From NCBI RefSeq assembly GCF_017654505.1, contig NC_054538.1:65788524-65852523 (forward strand): a DNA stretch of 64,000 nt. The letters run 5' to 3'. The stretch comes from Polyodon spathula (lineage: Eukaryota > Chordata > Actinopteri > Acipenseriformes > Polyodontidae). Positions 22,328 through 40,418 of this stretch are shown piece after piece (position 1 is the first letter of the stretch; every line of letters starts with the position of its first letter). The notes beneath the pieces were generated by a model that was given only the letters and a program-made list of their open reading frames with translations, made no database searches and had not been told where the DNA came from. Both the position numbers and the translations under genes were made by a program.

Positions 22328-24590
22328 TAAGAACATAAGAACATAAGAACATAAGAAAGTTTACAAACGAGAGGAGGCCATTCGGCCCATCTTGCTCGTT
22401 TGGTTGTTAGTAGCTTATTGATCCCAAAATCTCATCAAGCAGCTTCTTGAAGGATCCCAGGGTGTCAGCTTCAACAACATTACTGGGGAGTTGATTCCAG
22501 ACCCTCACAATTCTCTGTGTAAAAAAGTGTCTCCTATTTTCTGTTCTGAATGCCCCTTTTTCTAAACTCCATTTGTGACCCCTGGTCCTTGTTTCTTTTT
22601 TCAGGCTGAAAAAGTCCCTTGGGTCGACACTGTCAATACCTTTTAGAATTTTGAATGCTTGAATTAGGTCGCCACGTAGTCTTCTTTGTTCAAGACTGAA
22701 CAGATTCAATTCTTTTAGCCTGTCTGCATATGACATGCCTTTTAAGCCCGGAATAATTCTGGTCGCTCTTCTTTGCACTCTTTCTAGAGCAGCAATATCT
22801 TTTTTATAGCGAGGTGACCAGAACTGCACACAATATTCAAGATGAGGTCTTACTAGTGCATTGTACAGTTTTAACATTACTTCCCTTGATTTAAATTCAA
22901 CACTTTTCACAATGTATCCGAGCATCTTGTTAGCCTTTTTTATAGCTTCCCCACATTGTCTAGATGGAGACATTTCTGAGTCAACAAAAACTCCTAGGTC
23001 TTTTTCATAGATTCCTTCTCCAATTTCAGTATCTCCCATATGATATTTATAATGTACATTTTTATTTCCTGCGTGCAGTACCTTACACTTTTCTCTATTA
23101 AATGTCATTTGCCATGTGTCTGCCCAGTTCTGAATCTTGTCTAGATCATTTTGAATGACCTTTGCTGCTGCAACAGTGTTTGCCACTCCTCCTACTTTTG
23201 TGTCGTCTGCAAATTTAACAAGTTTGCTTACTATACCAGAATCTAAATCATTAATGTAGATTAGGAATAGCAGAGGACCTAATACTGATCCCTGTGGTAC
23301 ACCACTGGTTACCACACTCCATTCTGAGGTTTTTCCTCTAATCAGTACTTTTTGTTTTCTACATGTTAACCACTCCCTAATCCATGTACATGTGTTTCCT
23401 TGAATCCCAACTGCGTTCAGTTTGAGAATTAATCTTTTGTGCGGGACTTTGTCAAAAGCTTTCTGGAAATCTAAATAAACCATGTCATATGCTTTGCAAT
23501 TATCCATTATCGATGTTGCATCCTCAAAAAAATCAAGCAAGTTAGTTAGGCACGATCTCCCTTTCCTAAAACCATGTTGACTGTCTCCCAGTACCCTGTT
23601 ACCATATAGGTAATTTTCCATTTTGGATCTTATTATAGTTTCCATAAGTTTGCATATAATAGAAGTCAGGCTTACTGGTCTGTAGTTACCTGGTTCAGTT
23701 TTGTTTCCCTTTTTGTGGATCGGTATTACGTTTGCAATTTTCCAGTCTGTCGGTACCACCCCTGTGTCAAGAGACTGCTGCATGATCTTGGTTAGCGGTT
23801 TGTAAATTACTTCTTTCATTTCTTTGAGTACTACTGGGAGGATCTCATCCGGCCCAGGGGATTTGTTTATTTTAAGAGCTCCTAGTCCCTTTAACACTTC
23901 TGCCTCAGTTATGCTAAAGTTATTTAAAACTGGATAGGAACTGGATGACATGTGGGGCATGTTGTCAGTATCTTCCTTTGTAAAAACTTGTGAAAAGTAA
24001 TCATTTAACATATTTGCTATTTTTTTTTTTTCTTCCTCTACGATTTTGCCATTTGTATCTCTTAAACATTTAATCTCCTCTTTGAATGTTCTCTTGCTGT
24101 TGTAATATTGGAAAAACATTTTGGAATTGGTTTTAGCTCCCTTAGCAATGTTTATTTCTATTTCTCTCTTGGCCTTTCTAACTTCCTTTTTGACTTGCGT
24201 TTGCAGTTCTGTGTACTCTTTCTGCGTACTTTCTTTTTGGTCCTTTTTTAATGCTCTGTAAAGTGCCTTTTTTCGCTGAATATTTTTTTTAATTGATCTA
24301 TTAAACCATTTTGGCAATTTAGTTTTACATTTAGATTTGTCTACTTTAGGGATATAATTGTTTTGCGCCTCTAGTACTACATTTTTGAAGAACAACCATC
24401 CTTCTTCTGTGGGTGTTTTCTCTATTTTACTCCAATCTACTTCTGTTAGTCTCTGTTTCATACCTTCATAGTTTGCTTTTCTAAAAAGATGTAGCGTGAT
24501 GGTTTGATTATAAAGCAAACAGTTATACCTCATTAGAAATGTACAAATGATGATCACGTCCAAGACCTACTCCTCATTTCACTGTGGGAA
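22328..24590 (-). mobile_element. CR1-like LINE, 5'-truncated
   Basis: This non-LTR retrotransposon has no poly(A) tail. Its 3' end is a run of the 8-bp unit TTATGTTC (minus strand), ending at 22328. Octamer tails and frequent 5' truncation are typical of CR1-clade LINEs. The element keeps the reverse transcriptase and the C-terminal region. The endonuclease is missing apart from a few residues near 24550. Confidence 0.9.
22407..24563 (-). CDS. CR1-like LINE ORF2 fragment, reverse transcriptase (718 codons)
   Basis: A long uninterrupted frame encodes the RT of a non-LTR retrotransposon. Seen: NYRPVSLTS (about residue 292), LDFQKAFDKVPH (about 364), GVPQGSVLGPLL (about 421) and the catalytic FADD (about 451). 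The conserved C-terminal CR1 region (LYNALVRPHLEYCVQFWSP, then RVWNQLPSNVV) follows. The enzyme copies element RNA into DNA at the insertion site. The start given is only the first in-frame Met after the truncation; a natural protein would begin upstream with an AP-like endonuclease. The frame shift at VLD/VIII near 24550 suggests a small deletion in the last endonuclease residues. The intact 2.1-kb frame implies a recent insertion. Confidence 0.88.
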   Translation of the reverse strand: MDVIIICTFLMRYNCLLYNQTITLHLFRKANYEGMKQRLTEVDWSKIEKTPTEEGWLFFKNVVLEAQNNYIPKVDKSKCKTKLPKWFNRSIKKNIQRKKALYRALKKDQKESTQKEYTELQTQVKKEVRKAKREIEINIAKGAKTNSKMFFQYYNSKRTFKEEIKCLRDTNGKIVEEEKKKIANMLNDYFSQVFTKEDTDNMPHMSSSSYPVLNNFSITEAEVLKGLGALKINKSPGPDEILPVVLKEMKEVIYKPLTKIMQQSLDTGVVPTDWKIANVIPIHKKGNKTEPGNYRPVSLTSIICKLMETIIRSKMENYLYGNRVLGDSQHGFRKGRSCLTNLLDFFEDATSIMDNCKAYDMVYLDFQKAFDKVPHKRLILKLNAVGIQGNTCTWIREWLTCRKQKVLIRGKTSEWSVVTSGVPQGSVLGPLLFLIYINDLDSGIVSKLVKFADDTKVGGVANTVAAAKVIQNDLDKIQNWADTWQMTFNREKCKVLHAGNKNVHYKYHMGDTEIGEGIYEKDLGVFVDSEMSPSRQCGEAIKKANKMLGYIVKSVEFKSREVMLKLYNALVRPHLEYCVQFWSPRYKKDIAALERVQRRATRIIPGLKGMSYADRLKELNLFSLEQRRLRGDLIQAFKILKGIDSVDPRDFFSLKKETRTRGHKWSLEKGAFRTENRRHFFTQRIVRVWNQLPSNVVEADTLGSFKKLLDEILGSISY

Positions 24591-25785
24591 TAATTGAGAA
24601 AAGGTAGAAAATATTAACACACATTCCAACAACACTGTTTGTTTGCTTGGATTGCCATAGCAGAGTATGGAATCATCTGCTTAATTTCAGCAGCATATTC
24701 CTAGAGAAGACTCATTCAGAATAGGAGACTGTTCCTAAAAGTCTTTAAAAAAAATAGCACACCATGTGCAGATTCTGAGAATACAACTCATAATTTATTT
24801 TTCAACATAACTACCCCCACCACCTCATCAAAGCATTTGTTACACCAAGTGGCTGTGCTCTCACCCATTCTTCATTGAAGATTTATAGTTTGTGGTTTGT
24901 AGCAAGTCCAGTGTTGGACAGCTGATATTCTTTACTTGAGAACCTGTCTTCCTTGAGATTTACTTAAGCTTTAGAAATAGACAAACTCTGATAAAGAGGG
25001 CTGATAGGGTAGTACTTGCCAATATAGTCATAGTTGGTGGAGAAACACTTTGTTTTGTTATGATAAAAGTAATAAAGCAGAGTATTCCCTACACCTGAAT
25101 AATCCAAACAAATGAAGGTATACTGTAAGATTGGAAATCTGGACAAAAAAAGATACAGTAATCAATATAACTGTTAACTGAAAACCGTTGTTTTTTTGGC
25201 GAGAATTGAAACTAATCATATGTCAGTGTGGATAAGAATTAATAACATAGACACATAGGTTTTCAAACCAATTTCAGCTGGTAACATTTCAAAGATCTTT
25301 GCAGTTGGAGGAGTTGGAAAACAATTGTATGTATTGTTTCTGTAGTGAAGTGCATGCAGGTCAGCATTGTAAACACTCTTACAGGACCAAAACAGAATCG
25401 AAAATAACAGAATATTATGAGGGATAAAGCACACAAATGGCACTATTTGAATGATTAATGAGGCAGTATTTAGATTCCCAGATGTTTAAATGAAAGGCTA
25501 CAAAAATTAACCTCAGCCTGTTAAGGGCTCAATTCCTATAAAGTACTGTGCACACCCAACTAAAATCTTTTTCCGTCTATGGAGCAGGACTCACCGAAAA
25601 GATGTTCTAAGCTGACAGGGAAGAGGATTGAAGAGGATCCTCTGATGGAAACGGCACATGAAAGTCACACTGAATCTGGCTTGTGAGTTTTAGATCCTGT
25701 AAAACTGGTACATGAAACGTGTTTTAAGGATTTAGCAAAGCATTGAAAGTAGGGGAATCAAAAGGGGTGGTACTCAAATACATAT
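24591..25785. other. Intergenic, nothing recognised
   Basis: AT-rich sequence with chance ORFs only. Confidence 0.5.
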
Positions 25786-26259
25786 TGTAGCGATCCGTGT
25801 AATTGTGTTTGTGTACTGTATTCCTACTGTTTCCGCTGTAGTTGTGTAATGTAATTCCCGCTGTATTGTGTTCCCTTCCCGCTCTGTATTTCCCACCATT
25901 TGCTTGTATAACCCCGTCTCTGTGTCTATGTGTAAATGTAGCCTGAGCGTGTGGTGCTTTCTGTGTCCCCCTGTAACTGGCTGTTGTTTGTCTGTGCCCA
26001 TTGGTCCTGGTGTGCAGCCGAGGACCAATGACATGTGTGTAAGCTCCGGTACCCGATTAGAATAAAGGGGCGGAGCTACGCCAAATGTGTTGTTGATGTT
26101 CTGAAAGCTGGATTCTGTATTTAAATCCTGTATTGTTTCCTGGGTTGCTGACCGAGCGGTCGACTCTGGTTTGGGTGCTCGTAGAATGTCCAGCAGTGTG
26201 TGTTTGGTTTGGGTGCTTGTATTATCTCCGTCCTTTCTGCTAGCCTGCAAAACACTACA
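25786..26259 (+). mobile_element. Solo-LTR-like unit
   Basis: The unit begins TGTAG and ends CTACA, an inverted TG...CA terminus as in LTRs, and is 474 bp long. It is GC-richer than its surroundings and contains AATAAA at 26061-26066 followed by a GT-rich stretch, which suits an R/U5 boundary. The bases outside (ATAT left, GTAT right) match at three of four positions. No internal retroviral or gypsy coding sequence adjoins it. A 158-residue minus-strand ORF across it has no family features. Confidence 0.55.
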
Positions 26260-26529
26260 GTATTTTCCCTAGCACAAATGAAAGCAAATAATGGAAAATT
26301 AATTAAAATTAAGCAACAAGAGTAAAATAAACATAAATAAATATAGGAAGTTAATAAAGTAAGTTATATCATTTAATTGTTTGTTTACTATATGACACTA
26401 AAAAATGTCTTATCTAAACCTAGTAGTATTGTTTAATTTAATATGCATGTAGCAATTTCACACATTCATGTCTGATTTATCTAAAATATACTGTGCCCAC
26501 TTGAAAACCCCAGAGATGTACCCTACTTA

Positions 26530-26765
26530 ACTCAATCCAAATGGTTGTCATGCTGATGCTCTGGGGAGACCATACTGGGTTGATCCCCGGAGCCAGCATT
26601 GCAGCCGTTGTGTGTGTTGATGCACTGGGGAGGCAAAATAAGCTCATCCCTGGAGCCAGCATTACACTTCAGCCATCAACACCAGACAGAAGGATATCTA
26701 CATCATCAGATGGAAAGAAACGCAAATGGATGGAGATGCAGATGGATCACATTAGTCTACTGTAA
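26530..26765 (+). repeat. Unclassified repeat with internal direct duplication
   Basis: Two adjacent modules share TGATGC.CTGGGGAG and ATCCC.GGAGCCAGCATT (near 26553-26600 and 26618-26665). A segment rich in GGAAAGAAACGCAAATGGATGG follows. It looks like part of an interspersed repeat, but I do not know the family. Confidence 0.4.
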
Positions 26766-27966
26766 ATCTACGTCTTTGTTGGTGCTTATCTTGGCGAGAG
26801 CCAAGTTCAAATCATCATGAAGTTTTAACATCTACTCTCATGTAATGGAAATCAAATCTTGGTTATATACAATCTTACATTTTCTGAAAGTATGTAAATA
26901 ATATTGTTTATTTGTCACAGACACACAAACAACGGTATTTTGATTATATAGAAAGGAATTTATTAAACCACTGTTACTAATAAATGCCAGAAAAAAAGGA
27001 TCATCAACTGAAGAAATGAAACACTACAATCTCTATGGCAAAGTCATTTTTTCCAGCATGAATATATGACACAGGACTGTAGTGTTATTTCAGCTCTAGG
27101 ACTGATGGCACCTGTTACTGGTATTAGCTTGTGATGATGTCATGCCTCCAGTTCTGGCCCTAACCAGGAAACCTAGAAAACTGAACACAGTAAGACTTCT
27201 TTACATAACACAGCAAGACCAGGGTGTCAGCTGTGCGTCAATCATTGATATGCATGTGGTCCGGATAGGCATAATAACAAATGTGTTATTATCAAATTTG
27301 ATTAACTTTTAGGTCCAAAAAAGGAATATACCATTTGTATGCCATAAATTCAATACATGTGAAGAAATATTTGTTTTCACTTTCATCCCTAAATGAGTAT
27401 AATTAAATATTAGGACTCACAATTTCCCCAAATGTTACAGTCTCCTAGATGATGACAATGACAAGCAATACCCTGTCATCAAAGCACAGTTCATAATGGA
27501 ACTGAGTGCAATTGACGTATCACAATCCATTGTCACATAAAACAGTAAGACAATAGCAACCAAACTGTTTGCCCTATGAGACATCATTCCACACCCATTT
27601 GGTGAAAACTTGCAAAGGAACTCCACCACACCACAAAATGCATAAAGCTTATCACCATAATGACACTTCCAGTAATAGATGGTTTCTGGATAGCAATGCT
27701 CCTGTACACACTGCCAAGGAGGTTGCCGACTGGTCATAAAAGCATAACAAGCTATCTTCATCCCCTGATCCTCCTAGATCAGTCACTAGATCTGATTTTT
27801 ATTATTTTTTTAAATGGCCATTAAGGAGAATATACTTTGATGCAGAATTTCCACAGCCCAACTTCCTTGAAAATTTTTTATTACATGAGAGTAGCTGTTT
27901 TTTATTTCATGCTAATATTGGACTTGGCTTTCAACAAGATAAAATTATATAGTAGCAATGGGAAGT
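26766..27966. other. Intergenic, nothing recognised
   Basis: The minus-strand 108-residue ORF at 27435-27761 has many Cys residues but no motif I recognise, and its nucleotide context is not gene-like. Confidence 0.45.
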
Positions 27967-28200
27967 GTGGCAGGGTAGAACAGAGCCCTGCACATAATTA
28001 GGAGGCGGGGCAAAGCCCTGCTTATAAATAATGTATTGTGTTGTGTTTATTTAGCATGGGTCAATGTATTGGAAATACTGTATTGTTTTGGTTTTAGAAC
28101 AGGTGGTTTGTTGTTATTGTTGTATAGTTTAAGTGTGGTCTGGCAGAGGTGGTGTTAACTGCTTGTGAGACCGGATCGTCGTCAGTCAGTGATTATTGAC
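27967..28200 (+). mobile_element. Possible LTR fragment
   Basis: It starts TGTGGCAGGGTAGAACAGAG and is GT-rich, with two CCCTGC.TAATTA/TATAAAT blocks, resembling the start of LTRs seen in fish retroelements. No matching end or second copy was found, so the call is weak. Confidence 0.25.
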
Positions 28201-28429
28201 AAAAGTGACTGTCGATCACGCAGATATAAAAAAACCCATGCAGAATGTGACCATCTCTAGATTGATTAATTAATCCTATTCCTTTAGCCGGAGCATTTAC
28301 AATCGAAAACTCTGTTTCACCACAAGGGTGTTCCCTTAGGCAAAGTGTTCTCTTAGGAGGTGTTCCTATATGCAGAGACTACTACTATATTGTGGTAACA
28401 TGACTGACAGTCAGGGCTGGCCAGCGGCA

Positions 28430-28590
28430 GAAATAGCACTCACCTCAAGATAGCACAGTAGTTCAGCACCTTGGTGCACTTTTATTAACACAAAATAAAG
28501 GTTTAAACCAAAACACTACACTTAAACACACAAAACAAAAGTCTATCTTCCCTTGAAGATACTAACTGTAGAACCGGATGGCTAAGCCAT
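28430..28590 (+). repeat. Diverged repeat module 1
   Basis: Has the order TTTATTAACACAAAATAAA, ACACACAAAACAAAAG, then GGATGGCTAAGCCATTTACC. The same order occurs at 28940-29080, but diverged. The last motif is itself palindromic (GGCTAAGCC). Confidence 0.35.
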
Positions 28591-28818
28591 TTACCGGTTG
28601 CAAAATATTTTTCACACAGTACTTTATGTCCGACCAAACAGGTCTTAGCCTTCACATAGGTATTCACACAGGTCTCAGCCTTCACACAGTTCCACAGCAA
28701 AAATTTCGACCTGCTTTTATACACCACTTACCAGAAAGTGTCCCTCGTTACCTGCTTAATAGCCCTGAGGCCTTCTGGGGAATGTAGTCTTGTACTAACC
28801 CCTGGACTCCTCCCCATA

Positions 28819-28820
<2 letters not shown>

Positions 28821-28867
<47 letters not shown>
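28821..28867. repeat. (TA)n microsatellite
   Basis: About 23 TA units between the two diverged modules. Confidence 0.95.
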
Positions 28868-28870
<3 letters not shown>

Positions 28871-28939
28871 CCTTGCAGCTCGGGTTCATTTCGCCCTTTT
28901 AAAGTACAGACCCAGACACAGAGATGAAGGTTTTTAAAA

Positions 28940-29080
28940 GTGCTTATGCGCCAAGATTTTTAATAATGCAAAATAAACAAAACAGAAAACAGTGACCTAG
29001 CTCTATAAGAGCACTAACTACCACAGACAGGAACATACACTAATAAGCTGGACAGCTAAGCTGTTTACCGGACTAAACAA
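28940..29080 (+). repeat. Diverged repeat module 2
   Basis: Parallels 28430-28590: TTTTTAATAATGCAAAATAA, AACAAAACAGAAAAC, then GGACAGCTAAGCTGTTTACC. A (TA)n array separates the two modules. Confidence 0.35.
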
Positions 29081-29148
29081 AACCCAACAAAAATAGTTTC
29101 ACACAAAACACTCAAAAAGCGTTTCACTACCTTTTCTGTTAGTTTTAC

Positions 29149-29154
<6 letters not shown>

Positions 29155-29225
<71 letters not shown>
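29155..29225. repeat. (TA)n microsatellite
   Basis: About 35 TA units after repeat module 2. Confidence 0.95.
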
Positions 29226-29229
<4 letters not shown>

Positions 29230-30108
29230 GCCAGTATCAGGTTCTTTGCAGTTGCACTAAGGGTGTGATCAGAAGTGATTTTCACAAAGGGGTCATGCTG
29301 GAATGGTATTGAAGAGGAGATTTTGAAATGAGTTATGTGCTAATCCCCTCCCAGTGCTTTGTTATTTCAATGTTGTAACTGGAAATGCCATAATCGATAC
29401 TGCCTGGCCCCGCTATCTACAACAGATCCAGAGAAACAACTGAAAGTAGACCTTGACTGCTCATTAAATTCTTTAGCTGTATTAACCCTGTGCAAGAATT
29501 TTAATGGCTGTCCACTCTACATATTTGGCAGTTATCAATGAAATAACACATCAAGGTGAATCGCATTAAAATATTTCCTTTGCAATTCAAGATATCTTGG
29601 ATTGAGTTGGCAGGGGTTTGGCAAGTTACAACCGTTTGATGCTGGTGTGCTTGGGAGACACATCCTCCTTGTTAGTTTCATGTGACATCTGAGCTGTAGT
29701 AGAGTGATCTCCACTTGTGAATATGGTGGAAGGGGATGGGAGGGGGGATATGAGTAAGCGAGAAGGAAGATATTAGCACTGCATTTTCACAGTAGCAAGA
29801 AATTCCATCCGGCTCAAATGAGTTTTGGCCTGTTGCCCGATTCCTTGTCAAACACATGACTGTATCTCTGCCTCCTATTTCTGACTGGGAGCTGAATCCC
29901 ACAAGCATGAGTGAGCCCTTTAGCAGTTAAAATTAGGCTGGCCAAGTTGTAACAACACATGCTTACTTCCAACAAAGGCTAGACATATCATAAACCGAGT
30001 AGATGTAGGAGCAGCAGAGTTCAGTGTCACGGTCATATTCAAGTCATCAGTTCAGGGTCCTGTGATCTAGATGGCAGCTGGGGAATGTATATCTCTAATA
30101 TATTTAGC
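29226..30108. other. Intergenic, nothing recognised
   Basis: Only short ORFs. The stretch 29240-29530 has even base composition without repeats and might be conserved non-coding DNA, but that cannot be shown from one sequence. Confidence 0.4.
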
Positions 30109-30419
30109 CAGGGGTGTTAAACTCAGTTCCTGAAGGGCTGTAGTGTCTTCTTGCTTTTGTTTCATCCGAACTCTCAACTACTTAATTGGTCTAATTATTT
30201 AATTAACTGGACACATTTAACACTTAACTTCAGGCCTCAAAATGTTTCATAGGTTGCGAATCAAGTGCATTTTTAAAATGATCAACTGTAGAAGACCTTG
30301 GAAAATATTAAATATGTCAAATTTCACTAATAATTAGATGCTATGTTAATTGAGAGCTTAAGTTAGAATGAAAACCAGAAGATCCTGCAACCCTCGAGGA
30401 CTGGAGTTTGACACCCCTG
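30109..30419. mobile_element. hAT-like MITE with long inverted ends
   Basis: It is 311 bp long and starts CAGGGGTGTTAAACTCAGT, with the inverted match ACTGGAGTTTGACACCCCTG at the other end. The pairing continues inward for about 40 bp (GAAGGGCTG.AGTGTCTTC against GAAGATCCTGCAACCCTC). CAGGGG termini suit hAT elements. The flanking octamers TATTTAGC and TGCTAAGC match at five of eight positions, possibly a worn 8-bp target duplication. Confidence 0.7.
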
Positions 30420-37482
<7,063 letters not shown>

Positions 37483-40397
37483 AATTAATTAGAAAAAAAA
37501 AGATTACATTGGGCACTGTTTGAAATAGTCTTTGTTCTGTGCTTAAGTTTGAGTATTTGACTACCTAAGTCAATTGTATCATCAAATTAGGTGAGACAAG
37601 CTTCCTCCTCCTTTAAAATCTGCTTGCCACAACATCACTCTGTTTATCACCTTCTGCCAAATTAATTATAGCAATAGGTGTTATTCCTTGACATCATCAA
37701 GCCTTCTTGTTTTGCAAAACTGTTCAAGTGCTACATGAGATATCGATAGATATGCTGTTTTCCAACTTGGTTTTAAAAGGTTACAACCTTATATAACATT
37801 TTCAAATAGGAGCATTACTTAAGTCGTACTTTTATTGTCTGTTTGTTTTTCATGAATGACAACTTCAACCATCATTTTCTGAAGGCATATTTCCCTGTCT
37901 ATTTTACCTTTCAGGGCTGACATCACTTCAATATTTAGAAAAGCCCATGTATGCCGATACCTTCTGTCCTGTGACCATGACAGCCCTCATCTTGCAATAT
38001 TTCAGGGTGAGGTCAGAATCTTTTTCTTTGCTCAGGCTGCCTGCCAGTTTCTCAACACCTGCCTTGAAAGTGACAGCTCTATGGGTGTCCTCATAAATTA
38101 CAAATCATGTGGCTCTGCCTTGATGGTCCAGGACAGGCACAAAGTTAGTAACTGTCCTGTAACTCTAGAAGTGTGGCAGCTGAAAAAGAAAACGAAGAAC
38201 CACATCACACTGCGAAGGGACCCTGTTTGGCTACCCGTGCCTTTCATAAAGGAACCAAAGAGTGCCACTATTGCCGCTATTCTTTATGCATCCAAGGCAG
38301 GTCAAACTCACAAATTGTGCTTCAATTCTTGCATTTTGATCAGGCAGTGTTTGATGCCTGCTTGCAAAGATTTTTTTTGCAATGTGACCTCCATTGCGAT
38401 GCAACGATTGCATTGGGCAGTGTGTTCAAGGCTTTATTTAAAAAGTGTAGAAAAAATAGCCAGGTAAAAAAATTGATTTCATTTTATTAAAACATTAGCT
38501 TGATGTTCATATGCTAAATTTTGAACTTTAACAAAACAGATATATATATTTACAAGAAATATTGGGAACACATTACATTAAGTGCCTCTACACTATTACA
38601 TGTGTAAATACAAGATTGCCTACATTTTTCATTTTGTAATTAAACATGTTTGCATTGTAACTACACAACTTGTAGCCTTTCAAATACAGTTTTTCAAAAC
38701 AAAAGTCAATTTTTGTTTTCATAATGTTTGATCATATTTTAGTTCTCATCTATATAATCAATGATACCAGCATACATAAATCATATTGTACTGAGGTCCT
38801 CAGAGCACTTGAGTTTACTGTATGTCTATCTGTAACATATGTAGAAATGCAGTTTTAATAATTTAAACAACCTGATCTGACTTCATTTCTTTTAATTAGA
38901 TATTTTACATAGTGCTAATAAGTGCCTGTAAAGTTCTATTTATGCCCAGATGCATATAACGTCAGGATAGCGTTATGTGTGCGTTCAATTTTCCTCTTAG
39001 AAGAAATTCAGTGGCCATTGAAAGTGAAAGGGCTGGAAATGATTGTTAATTAGGAGTGCTGAGAAAATGTTTAATTAAGGAGAAGCTAGCGAAATAATAT
39101 TGATAGGCTGGATAACGAGGGTTCCAGTAAATCAGAGGGACATTAAATAAAATGTGAGAAATGTTTTTCAAATGCTCTGTTTAGTCTTGTAAAAATACAT
39201 ATTTTGTAGAAGCAGCATGAATGGCATGAATGGCGTTCCTGATGGGTCCTAAGCAACTGAGATGTATTCCACATCTAGGGTTCAACACTGTGCCTCAGCA
39301 GCATGCGATCTATTTGACAGCCTCTTTTGTCAGTTATGCTCCTTTTATAACCAAGGAAGACATATAAACTATGTAACAGCGCATATATAAATTGTATAAA
39401 TTAAGGAAATTATGAAAACACCTGCTTACAAGCCAAAGGACACATTAGTCAAAAGAATAAATCTGCCAATTCATTTCTGCTTATTTCACAAGTAGTGCAA
39501 ATGATCGAATGTGTCTGAAAAGAATTTGTGTTTGATGCTTGATGACTTTTAGTGAAATGGACCCTGCGAGTTCAAGCCTGTATCTGTTTACTTCATGCTG
39601 TGTATACAGTCTTTGTGTTTCTGAGTGTGTGTGTATATGTGTGGTGCTATTGGGTGATAGTGCTCAAATCTGACACCAGGTATGGTAGCTAAGCTTCTGA
39701 GCTGTGTTATACTTATCATATGTATTATCCTTTTCACTCAGATTATACTTTTTGTATAGAGATGTTCTTGTGCATTGCAAGATGGATCATAATTTCAACC
39801 CATAACAGTCTCGCTCACAAGGAAAATGGAGAAAGTCTTTTAATACTGAGAATGAAGAGGACCTTCAAGAAACTGAAACCACTGAGGAAGAGATAATGAG
39901 CAGCAATAACTAAAACTGTTACATATTACCTGTCTTGAAGGAAAATAAGCTATCGTCAAAAAACAATGAAATTAGGACTTGTCACTTGCATGCTTATTCA
40001 ATAAACAAAAAACAAGACCCCATAGGATGTTCTAGTGACCATGTATCAGTGTTACTAGTATGTGAGACACCAAAAATATGGCATTTCAATCATCCATTAG
40101 ACTGAGATTTTAAGTATCAAATATGAAGCAAATATTACATGCAGTAATACAGCTGACTTATTTCTGAAACAGAATGATGTTAAATAAAGTTTATAATTTA
40201 AGCTATACTTGTCTTTTGAAGTACAAACATTAGCATAGAAACAAACAAGTCAAAAAGGCCTTAGTCTGTAGTCGAAAGTGTCCTTTCATATTACTAAATT
40301 ATAGCTATAATAAACATTTTGTGTTTATTATCTGTTAGTCAGGTTCAAGTGGTGCAAAATTAAAATATCATAGGAGCAGTGTTCATATTATGGGGAT
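37483..40397. other. Intergenic, no gene seen
   Basis: Overlapping plus-strand ORFs at 38081-38490 in two frames have no known domain. The stretch 38930-39160 is repeat-free with several TAAT/ATTA cores. Confidence 0.45.
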
Positions 40398-40418
40398 GGG
40401 GGGGGGGGGGGGGGGGGG
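40398..40418 (+). repeat. Poly-G tract (21 G)
   Basis: Uninterrupted run of 21 guanines, preceded by GGGG two bases upstream. Confidence 0.95.

Noticed and set aside
25774..26250. 158-codon minus-strand ORF
   Set aside because: Coincides with the solo-LTR-like unit and has no protein features.
27435..27761. Cys-rich 108-codon minus-strand ORF
   Set aside because: The Cys residues do not form a known pattern, and I could not tie it to a transposase or secreted family.
38081..38490. Two overlapping plus-strand ORFs of 128 and 105 codons
   Set aside because: Different frames, no domain or splice structure, and no resemblance to genes expected near VGLL2.
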